A stretch of 12,499 bases of DNA from Campylobacteraceae bacterium (GTDB lineage: Bacteria > Campylobacterota > Campylobacteria > Campylobacterales > Campylobacteraceae), in assembly GCA_031290675.1 (NCBI GenBank), contig JAITNC010000111.1:1-12499 (forward strand), given 5' to 3'. The notes below the pieces were generated by a model. It was not told the DNA's origin. It searched no databases and was given only the letters and a program-made list of their open reading frames with translations. Shown here in pieces: positions 7,725 through 12,499 of the stretch; the first letter of the stretch is position 1, and every line of letters starts with the position of its first letter. Made by a program: the position numbers and the translations under genes.

Positions 7725-8251
7725 GAAAGATTTTATTGGTCGTTATAATGTTCATATATGTTGGGTGCGGGGACAAAAAAGAGGCAAACAACGAAGAGAG
7801 TCAGCCGCAAATCACGATAACTCCAAACGCTATAAATCTTGACGACACCTCCCTGCCCGCAAGTTACGATATGGACGGCAACAAAAGGGTAAACTTGGCG
7901 ATAGACGGCGAAGATAGCATCTTGACAAGAGAGCTTGGCGCACGTGCGTCCGTCAAAAACAATTACGATAAGGTAAGCAAAGAGCTTTTAGGCAAAAGGC
8001 TTAGCCGAAACTACTTTTTGAAATGCTCCTCCTGCCATGATGATTACGCTAACGGCGTTGTGGGGCCATCACTTTTGAACAAAAGCTCGGCTGAGATATT
8101 TGATATGATAAAAGCGTACAAAACCCGCTCCGCCAAAAACGTCCTGATGGAGTATCTCGTATCGCAGATGGGGGACGAGGAGATACGTTCCTTAGCTGAC
8201 GAGATAGCAAGTTTTAACGCCAAAGTGAGGACGCAAAATGAAAGCAGGTAA
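7721..8251 (+). CDS. nosC1: NosC1, monohaem cytochrome c, probable lipoprotein
   Basis: Small c-type cytochrome of 176 aa, named by position and type after the Wolinella cluster. A short hydrophobic N-terminus (MRKILLVVIMFIYVGCG) ends in a lipobox-like YVGC, so lipid anchoring is likely, although Tyr at the -3 position is unusual. A charged linker leads to the haem-binding motif CSSCH (C102, C105, H106). Possible Met axial ligands lie in VLMEYLVSQMGDEE. It probably carries electrons between NosG/NosH and the haem domain of NosZ; this is inference from context. The start overlaps the nosG stop by 4 nt (ATGA), and the 3' end overlaps nosC2 by 14 nt. Confidence 0.88.
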   Translation: MRKILLVVIMFIYVGCGDKKEANNEESQPQITITPNAINLDDTSLPASYDMDGNKRVNLAIDGEDSILTRELGARASVKNNYDKVSKELLGKRLSRNYFLKCSSCHDDYANGVVGPSLLNKSSAEIFDMIKAYKTRSAKNVLMEYLVSQMGDEEIRSLADEIASFNAKVRTQNESR

Positions 8252-8705
8252 GACAATAGCCGCCTTTATCTGTGCTTCTTTGGCTGTTTTTATGGTGTAT
8301 ATCTTTCTCACAAAAGAGGGCGGATATATAAGCTCTGATGAGATAGCCGCAGCGCAGAGTGAGCCGCAGAGTGCTGCTGAGGGCATAAACGAGCAGGAAA
8401 AACAGCTCTTTGACTTGCAAAAAAGCGTTGCGGAGGTCGGCAGCAAAAAGACAAGCCATCTTTACGCCTCCAAATGTTCCGCTTGCCACGGCAAAAACGG
8501 CGAGGGGAGATTTAGCGACAAAGGTGAGATTATTTTCCCAAAGATAGCAGGCTTAAAGCAGACGTTTATCTTGCAAAGGCTTGAACTTTACAAGCAAGGC
8601 AGCGTTCCAAACCCGCTTATGAAGCCTCTTTTGACGAACATCAACGATGAGGATTTGAAACTCTTAAGCCTTGAAGTATCACGATTTGAGATGAGCGATG
8701 AATAA
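8238..8705 (+). CDS. nosC2: NosC2, membrane-anchored monohaem cytochrome c
   Basis: Second small cytochrome c of the cluster, 155 aa. The N-terminal hydrophobic segment (~7-25, TIAAFICASLAVFMVYIF) has no lipobox or clear cleavage site, so it is probably an uncleaved membrane anchor. A linker rich in Ala, Glu and Gln (~30-70) precedes the class I haem motif CSACHG (C80, C83, H84), with a candidate Met ligand in NPLMKPL. It is a likely electron carrier between the NosGH module and NosZ. It begins 14 nt inside nosC1 and ends 8 nt inside nosH. Which of the two cytochromes acts first cannot be told from sequence. Confidence 0.88.
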   Translation: MKAGKTIAAFICASLAVFMVYIFLTKEGGYISSDEIAAAQSEPQSAAEGINEQEKQLFDLQKSVAEVGSKKTSHLYASKCSACHGKNGEGRFSDKGEIIFPKIAGLKQTFILQRLELYKQGSVPNPLMKPLLTNINDEDLKLLSLEVSRFEMSDE

Positions 8706-9585
8706 ATACAAAACGCAAGCCACTATCGCAAATACGCCCTTTCTCTCAACGTTTATATCTGAAAACAAAGAGGGCAAAAAGCGACTTGGCGTGCGATTTT
8801 ACCGCTGGAGCAGCGTCATATGCGTAAACTTGCTGTTTTTCCTCTCGTACAAGATAGACTTGCAAGTGCTAGAAGGCACTCTCAGCGGCTCAAGACTGCT
8901 CGGATTTCACCTCATAGACCCGTTTATATCGCTGCAAATGTTTTTGGCACATCACACCCTTCACATCAACCTCATCATCGGCACAGCAACCATCGTGGCG
9001 TTTTATTTTATAGCGGGCGGGCGGGCTTTTTGCTCGTGGATTTGCCCTTATGGTATTCTCGGCGAGGTTTGCGAGAGAATACATAAAGTTTTAATTAAGA
9101 AAAAGATTATAAAATCTCACAACTTTAATCCTAAAGTCAAATACATCTTTTGGGCATTTTTCCTTTTTTTGGCGTATTTTGCGGGGTATTTGGTGTTTGA
9201 GCTGATAAACCCTGTCGGCATTTTGAGCAGAGCGATAGTCTACGGCTGGAGTTTGGCTCTTGTTTTTGTCGTCCTTCTTTTGCTGTTTGAGATTTTTTTC
9301 TCACAGCGGTTTTGGTGCAGATACGTCTGTCCGATAGGCACAACATACAGCTTTTTGGGCTGGCTCGGCGCGACAAGGATAAAATGGACGTCCAAATGCG
9401 ACCATTGCGGTGTCTGCTCCGATGTGTGCGTAACGCCTCACGTTTTGGGCATCACGAAGAGCAAAGAGGGCACAAAAGATGAGATACTGCTTTACAGCGG
9501 GGATTGTACATTGTGCGGAAGATGTGTTGAGGTTTGCCACCAAGACGCGCTTTGTTTTTCATCAAAACTAAAGAAACTTATATGA
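8698..9585 (+). CDS. nosH: NosH, NapH-like membrane iron-sulfur protein
   Basis: Polytopic membrane protein of 295 aa related to NapH, proposed to oxidise menaquinol and hand electrons to NosG and the cytochromes. About four transmembrane helices are visible, at ~38-56, ~88-108, ~145-168 and ~178-202. Two CxxxCP motifs (C112-C116 before PYG and C207-C211 before PIG) lie at the ends of helices, as in NapH. The C-terminal domain holds two [4Fe-4S] motifs: C234, C237, C240 and C244, then C270, C273, C276 and C280. In the second, the usual Pro after the last Cys is His281; in the first it is Val. The start is inside the nosC2 stop region (8-nt overlap), and the stop overlaps the nosF ATG as ATGA. 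Confidence 0.94.
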   Translation: MNKYKTQATIANTPFLSTFISENKEGKKRLGVRFYRWSSVICVNLLFFLSYKIDLQVLEGTLSGSRLLGFHLIDPFISLQMFLAHHTLHINLIIGTATIVAFYFIAGGRAFCSWICPYGILGEVCERIHKVLIKKKIIKSHNFNPKVKYIFWAFFLFLAYFAGYLVFELINPVGILSRAIVYGWSLALVFVVLLLLFEIFFSQRFWCRYVCPIGTTYSFLGWLGATRIKWTSKCDHCGVCSDVCVTPHVLGITKSKEGTKDEILLYSGDCTLCGRCVEVCHQDALCFSSKLKKLI

Positions 9586-10220
9586 TACAGATAGACAATT
9601 TGAGCAAAAAATTTGGCAGTTCGTTCGCCATCAAAGATATCAATCTTAGCTTGCAAAAAGATGAGAGCGTTATCATCATGGGGCAAAACGGAGCGGGCAA
9701 AACGACGCTCGTGCGCTCTATATTGGGCGAGTATATACCAAGCAGCGGAAGCGTAAAGATAGAGGGGGTAAACCCTCTCAAAAACCGTCAGGAAGCGTTA
9801 AAACACATCGCTCTTGTGCCGCAGCTGCCGCCACCCGTAAAACTTAGCGTCAAAGAGTTGATACACTACGCCGCAAGCTCAAGCGGGGCAGATGAGGGCA
9901 AGATATTTTCACTGTGTCAAGATATGGAGCTTGACCTAAGGGAGCATACAAAAAAGCTTTTTTTCAAACTCTCGGGTGGTATGAAACAAAAACTCTTGAT
10001 AGCCATAGCGTTGGCACGAGAGCCAAATATATTTATATTTGACGAGCCTACAGCAAACTTGGACGTTGAGGGAAGGAATTCATTTTGCAAACTCATCAAT
10101 TCGTTCAAAGAGGGGCGTTTGCTGCTGTTTATAAGCCATAGAATTGAAGAGATAAAAACTCTGGTAAATCGTAAACTTGAAATGGATTTAGGAAAGGTGA
10201 TAAATGATGAGAAGATTTAG
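9582..10220 (+). CDS. nosF: NosF, ABC transporter ATPase for NosZ copper-centre maturation
   Basis: Cytoplasmic ABC ATPase of 212 aa that pairs with NosY and drives the NosDFY complex. All motifs are intact: Walker A GQNGAGKTT (34-42), Q-loop within LVPQLPPP (~84), signature LSGGMKQ (130-136), Walker B IFIFDEP with D154 and E155, and H-loop H186 in FISHR. Length is slightly shorter than many NosF (~300 aa), consistent with a bare nucleotide-binding domain lacking a C-terminal extension. I chose the ATG at 9582, which overlaps the nosH stop (ATGA) and gives a normal MIQIDNLSKKFG start. An upstream ATG at 9534 would only read nosH out of frame. The 3' end overlaps nosL by 17 nt. Confidence 0.96.
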   Translation: MIQIDNLSKKFGSSFAIKDINLSLQKDESVIIMGQNGAGKTTLVRSILGEYIPSSGSVKIEGVNPLKNRQEALKHIALVPQLPPPVKLSVKELIHYAASSSGADEGKIFSLCQDMELDLREHTKKLFFKLSGGMKQKLLIAIALAREPNIFIFDEPTANLDVEGRNSFCKLINSFKEGRLLLFISHRIEEIKTLVNRKLEMDLGKVINDEKI

Positions 10221-10722
10221 TAAATTGTTGGTTTTGTGTCTGCTGTTTTTGAGCGGCTGCGATAGCAAGATAGACACGAGTGCGAAAGATGTGAAGTTGG
10301 ACAGAGATGTCTGCGAGCGTTGCAAGATGGTCATCAGCGACAAGGATTATAACGCTCAAGTGGTAAACCCCAAAGATGGCAAACGCTACTTTTTTGACGA
10401 CATCGGGTGTGCGCTCTTGTGGATTGACGAACAAAAGATAGAGTGGGCGTCCGTCGCTGCGATATACGTAGCAGACGCCGATACTACGAAGTGGATAGAC
10501 GCAAAAGCGGCTTTTTACACTGACGGCGCAAACTCTCCGATTAGGTTTGGTTTTGCGGCGCACGCAAAAGCGCCTGAGGGTGAACACAGGAGCTTTTCGC
10601 AAGTTGTCAAAAGTGTGCTTGAGATAAAAGAGGAGAGAATGAAAGCACGTATGGCTGGCACCTCCGACACGATGCAAGGACACATGCACGATGACCAATC
10701 TATGCCTCATCATCACCATTGA
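10204..10722 (+). CDS. nosL: NosL, copper-binding lipoprotein with His-rich tail
   Basis: Outer-surface copper protein of 172 aa that supplies Cu(I) to the NosDFY machinery for NosZ. A lipoprotein signal peptide ends in LSGC with C19 as lipid-attachment site. The NosL fold is marked by DVCERCKMVISD (C37, C40, M42; the copper-binding CxxCxM) and YFFDDIGCALLW. The C-terminus is unusually rich in potential copper ligands: M and H residues from ~152 onward, ending PHHHH. This tail is encoded partly in the 32-bp overlap with nosY. The start (10204, or the next ATG at 10207) lies 17 nt inside nosF, with GGAAAGG 6 nt before it. In Wolinella-type clusters nosL is placed after nosY; here it is between nosF and nosY. 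Confidence 0.95.
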   Translation: MMRRFSKLLVLCLLFLSGCDSKIDTSAKDVKLDRDVCERCKMVISDKDYNAQVVNPKDGKRYFFDDIGCALLWIDEQKIEWASVAAIYVADADTTKWIDAKAAFYTDGANSPIRFGFAAHAKAPEGEHRSFSQVVKSVLEIKEERMKARMAGTSDTMQGHMHDDQSMPHHHH

Positions 10723-11518
10723 CATCAAGGAGTCCCTGCGCTCCCGTTGGTTTTTGCTCTACAGCGTTATATTTGGCGGCGTTATCGCGCTTTTCTTTAT
10801 CGCCGGAGTTACAGAGTCCAGAGTGCAGGGATTTAGCGGGCTTGGCAGGCTTTTGCTGCTGTTTATAGAAACCTGCATCGTGATACTGCCCATATTTATC
10901 CTGATAAGCACCGTAAGGGCGATAGCAGGCGATAGAGACAGCAACGTGCTTGAATACCTTCTCTCATTTCCCGTATCTTTGAAAGATTACTATCTTGGCA
11001 GGTTTATAGGGCGGTTTATCTGCGTGGCTATACCCATCTTGGGGGCTTTGGCGTTGGCGCTCGTGTGGGCTGCTCTTAGAGGTGCAGATATCCCGTGGGG
11101 GCTGTTTTTTTACTACATAGCCCTTTTGGTGGCTCTTATCATCAACTTTTTGGGATTTAGCTTTTTCATCTCATCGCTCGTCAAAAGTCAAGAGGCAGCA
11201 CTTGGCATATCGTTTTGTTTGTGGCTTTTGCTGATGGCTTTTATAGATATTTTGCTCATAGGCGCACTCAGCCGCGGCATAGCCAGCCCTGAGCTTATAT
11301 TTTCACTCGCACTTGTAAATCCTCTACAGGTTTTCAGGGTGGGGGCTATCTCGCTGTTTGACCCAAATCTCACCGTCATAGGACCTGCGGCGTTTTTCAT
11401 CTTGGACAGTTTTGGCAAGACATTTTTCTCACTCTACGCGGTGATATACCCGATATTTTTAGGGGCTGTTTTCGGCTCGCTCGGGTTTTTGGCGTTTAAG
11501 CGAAAAGATTTGGTGTAA
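10691..11518 (+). CDS. nosY: NosY, ABC transporter permease for NosZ maturation
   Basis: Six-helix membrane permease of 275 aa, ABC-2 type, partner of NosF and NosD in CuZ assembly. After an amphipathic start (ITIDIKESLRSRWF, typical of NosY) there are hydrophobic segments at ~20-42, ~56-80, ~108-130, ~138-162, ~170-195 and ~240-266. A cytoplasmic GDRDSNVLEYLLSFPVS loop follows the second helix, as in the family. The start at 10691 lies 32 nt before the nosL stop in another frame. It fits NosY family N-termini, and no later start keeps the RSRWF element. It is the last gene of the operon. Confidence 0.95.
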   Translation: MTNLCLIITIDIKESLRSRWFLLYSVIFGGVIALFFIAGVTESRVQGFSGLGRLLLLFIETCIVILPIFILISTVRAIAGDRDSNVLEYLLSFPVSLKDYYLGRFIGRFICVAIPILGALALALVWAALRGADIPWGLFFYYIALLVALIINFLGFSFFISSLVKSQEAALGISFCLWLLLMAFIDILLIGALSRGIASPELIFSLALVNPLQVFRVGAISLFDPNLTVIGPAAFFILDSFGKTFFSLYAVIYPIFLGAVFGSLGFLAFKRKDLV

Positions 11519-11544
11519 GCACCCTCATTGTCATTCACCCACCT

Positions 11545-11773
11545 CCGTCATTGCGAGCCTGTAATCAGGCGTGGCAATCCATACGTTAATTCGTAATTGC
11601 AAGCAAAGACGACCCCCCCATTGTCATGGCTCCGCCTGCGAAGCATCTGTGTTAATTTGGTAGTTAATTCCCCTCCTGTGGAGGGGTGTCCGTAGGACGG
11701 GGTGGTTTTGTATTGCATTGTATTGCAAAAGAAAGATGGATTGCCACGTCGCTTCGCTCCTCGCAATGACGGG
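11545..11773. repeat. MITE-like palindromic repeat element
   Basis: The segment begins with CCGTCATTGCGAG and ends with its inverse CTCGCAATGACGG. Both ends are ~37-bp inverted repeats finishing inward in GTGGCAATCCAT / ATGGATTGCCAC. Each end is itself a hairpin: ATTGC at 11550-11554 pairs with GCAAT at 11574-11578 around GCCTG-TAAT-CAGGC, and 11740-11744 pairs with 11763-11767. A broken third copy (GTCATGGCTCCGCCTGCG) lies at 11623-11640. This GTCATTGCGAG...GTGGCAATC motif is a dispersed repeat type seen between genes in many bacteria. No transposase is present and no target duplication is clear. The hairpins may also end the nos transcript, though no T-run follows them. Nothing credible is coded here. 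Confidence 0.75.
11670..11705. repeat. Second palindromic repeat nested inside the element
   Basis: CCCCTCC at 11670-11676 pairs with GGAGGGG at 11680-11686 around a 3-nt loop. GTCC-GTA-GGAC at 11688-11698 forms another hairpin, followed by GGGGTGG. This double-hairpin GC-rich unit resembles a separate family of dispersed intergenic repeats and stands out from the AT-rich surroundings. Its position inside the inverted-repeat element suggests nested insertion or a composite unit. Confidence 0.6.
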
Positions 11774-11880
11774 AGGGGTAGGAAAACAAACCACTCTACT
11801 TTTTTAATTTAATATCATTAAAAAATAAACATTACTTTTATTTATAATACTTTTTAAGTTTATTTTTCTTAATTTGAAAG
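11774..11880. other. AT-rich gene-free spacer
   Basis: Sequence right of the repeat element is nearly all A and T with no ORF, RNA gene or clear hairpin that I can support. It leads into the promoter-like sequence at 11881. Confidence 0.5.
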
Positions 11881-11913
11881 TATAATAATAGATAAATTTA
11901 TTCTAAAAAAGGA
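11881..11913 (+). promoter_or_regulatory. Candidate promoter and ribosome site of the small ORF
   Basis: TATAAT at 11881-11886 is a perfect -10 hexamer in an AT-rich context with upstream T tracts, as is usual for Campylobacterota promoters; no clear -35 is seen. AAGGA at 11909-11913 lies 7 nt before the ATG at 11921. AT-rich DNA gives such hexamers by chance, so the promoter call is moderate. Confidence 0.5.
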
Positions 11914-11920
11914 TTTTTGT

Positions 11921-12037
11921 ATGACCGATATCGTCAAACTTTCAACAGTGCTGCTTACATCTTGTAGTAGTTCAAGCCCAAAAGGCTCGCATGTGAGCTT
12001 TTGCGACTTTGATGTAAACAAAACTTTGAGGAAATAA
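11921..12037 (+). CDS. 38-aa small ORF, lipobox-like or leader peptide
   Basis: A 38-codon ORF with a good ribosome site and a TATAAT upstream. The product starts MTDIVKLSTVLLTSCSSSS and ends DVNKTLRK. Its LLTSC resembles a lipobox after a short, weakly hydrophobic segment, so it could be a tiny lipoprotein or the decayed N-terminus of a larger one. Alternatively, with a Ser/Cys run followed by a hairpin at 11980-12002, it could be a leader peptide for the next gene, which starts 2 nt after its stop and whose Shine-Dalgarno lies in its last codons. I do not recognise a family. Coding status is plausible but unproven. Confidence 0.45.
   Translation: MTDIVKLSTVLLTSCSSSSPKGSHVSFCDFDVNKTLRK
11980..12002 (+). 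other. Hairpin inside the small ORF
   Basis: AAAAG precedes GCTCG-CATG-TGAGC and CTTTT follows, giving a stem of GCTC/GAGC with an extra G-T pair, flanked by A/T arms with one bulged G. It ends in TTTT, so it is terminator-like but with a short T-run and a modest stem. It could be an attenuator before the downstream secreted protein gene, or chance. Confidence 0.3.
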
Positions 12038-12039
12038 CA

Positions 12040-12499
12040 GTGAAAAAATTAATATTTTTAATGTTTTTGATAACATCATCGTTTGCCAATTACGGGTTAG
12101 AATACAAAGAGGAGAAAGTTGCAGACAAAATAGAAGGGCTTTGCACCGGCGGGTGGTTTGTTTTCACAGCTGATTTATATAAAAATATTTCGTCAAAGAT
12201 TGATATAACTTTTGATTTTGGTATGCCAAACGGACGTTTTTGTAAAAGTGACGGGTGGATATTTTATATTAACGATAGCAGCAGTACGCCTGCCGGAACA
12301 TATCCTGTTTATATAACATATACGGGCACGGCAGATAGTCATGAGATGGACGATAGCACCGTTAGTCTTTTTTTAAGCACAGGGTATATTAACAATAATA
12401 TAAAAATAGAAGGCGTAACTTTGAGAGAGTTAGATGCCTTAGAAAATGGATATTTTGGTGATGTTGTTTATAGCGGAGTAGGCAAAGCCACATTCAATC
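12040..12499 (+). CDS. Unrecognised secreted protein (3' partial)
   Basis: The frame opens with GTG at 12040, preceded at 6 nt by GAGGAA, and stays open for 153 codons to the window end. The product starts with a clear Sec signal peptide (MKKLIFLMFLITSSFA, cleavage likely before NYG). The mature part looks like a soluble beta-rich domain with a single pair of cysteines (C35 and C68), possibly a disulfide, and many Tyr, Ser, Asp and Gly residues. I do not recognise the family. It may be co-transcribed with the small ORF ending 2 nt earlier. Its codons are visibly richer in A and T than those of the nos genes, which may mean a different origin; this was judged by eye. Confidence 0.75.
   Translation, partial: MKKLIFLMFLITSSFANYGLEYKEEKVADKIEGLCTGGWFVFTADLYKNISSKIDITFDFGMPNGRFCKSDGWIFYINDSSSTPAGTYPVYITYTGTADSHEMDDSTVSLFLSTGYINNNIKIEGVTLRELDALENGYFGDVVYSGVGKATFN

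Noticed and set aside
9534..9581. 16-codon N-terminal extension of NosF
   Set aside because: It lies in nosH out of frame. The ATG at 9582 fits the ABC ATPase start and the ATGA overlap.
10129..10728. 199-codon open frame on the - strand over nosF/nosL/nosY
   Set aside because: It is antisense to well-supported nosL and has no recognisable domain or start context; it is a shadow frame.
11548..11766. 72-codon open frame on the - strand
   Set aside because: It lies wholly within the palindromic repeat element. Peptides such as MRGAKRRGNPS are the usual translation artefacts of such repeats.
11545..11773. CRISPR array or tRNA in the repeat region
   Set aside because: The repeats are inverted and palindromic rather than regularly spaced direct repeats, and no cloverleaf can be drawn.

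Overview
The window is a nitrous-oxide-reduction (nos) gene cluster of the clade II type, almost certainly from a member of the Campylobacterota (the former Epsilonproteobacteria; a Sulfurimonas-, Sulfuricurvum- or Wolinella-like organism, genus not decidable here). The evidence is gene content and order (nosZ-B-D-G-C1-C2-H-F-L-Y), a NosZ with a Sec-type signal peptide and a C-terminal cytochrome c domain, the absence of nosR and nosX, and a histidine kinase with the HQWRQPL-type H-box common in this phylum.

Layout. (1) Positions 1-2215 hold a two-component system in tail-to-tail orientation. The kinase on + is cut by the left edge of the window. The OmpR/PhoB-type response regulator on - shares 41 bp with the kinase's 3' end. 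(2) Positions 2216-2382 are the divergent regulatory region between the regulator and nosZ. It contains a 15-bp palindrome, an 8-bp direct repeat at 33-bp spacing with a third related copy, and a strong Shine-Dalgarno. (3) Positions 2386-4986 are nosZ, followed at once by a textbook intrinsic terminator hairpin (4995-5026) that sits inside the operon. (4) Positions 5051-11518 are nosBDGC1C2HFLY, nine genes in which every junction overlaps by 4 to 32 bp. (5) Positions 11519-11773 are a gene-free segment made of dispersed-type palindromic repeats with MITE-like inverted ends and a second palindrome family inside. (6) Positions 11774-12499 are AT-rich and hold a promoter-like sequence, a 38-codon small ORF and the start of an unrecognised secreted protein that runs off the window.

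How the genes work together. By family knowledge, NosZ reduces N2O to N2 in the periplasm with the CuA and CuZ centres. NosH and NosG (membrane and periplasmic iron-sulfur proteins like NapH/NapG) together with the small cytochromes NosC1 and NosC2 are the proposed menaquinol-to-NosZ electron route that replaces NosR. NosD, NosF and NosY form the ABC-type complex needed to build CuZ. NosL is the copper-binding lipoprotein that supplies copper to it. NosB is a membrane protein specific to this type of cluster. The flanking two-component system is the obvious candidate regulator, but that is inference from position.

I found no wholly new system. The points most worth checking are the terminator between nosZ and its accessory genes, the kinase sensor with a P-box-like motif lacking its conserved arginines, the tandem repeats at the nosZ promoter, the His-rich NosL tail encoded in the NosL/NosY overlap, the nested repeat element, and the small ORF with an internal hairpin at the right end.
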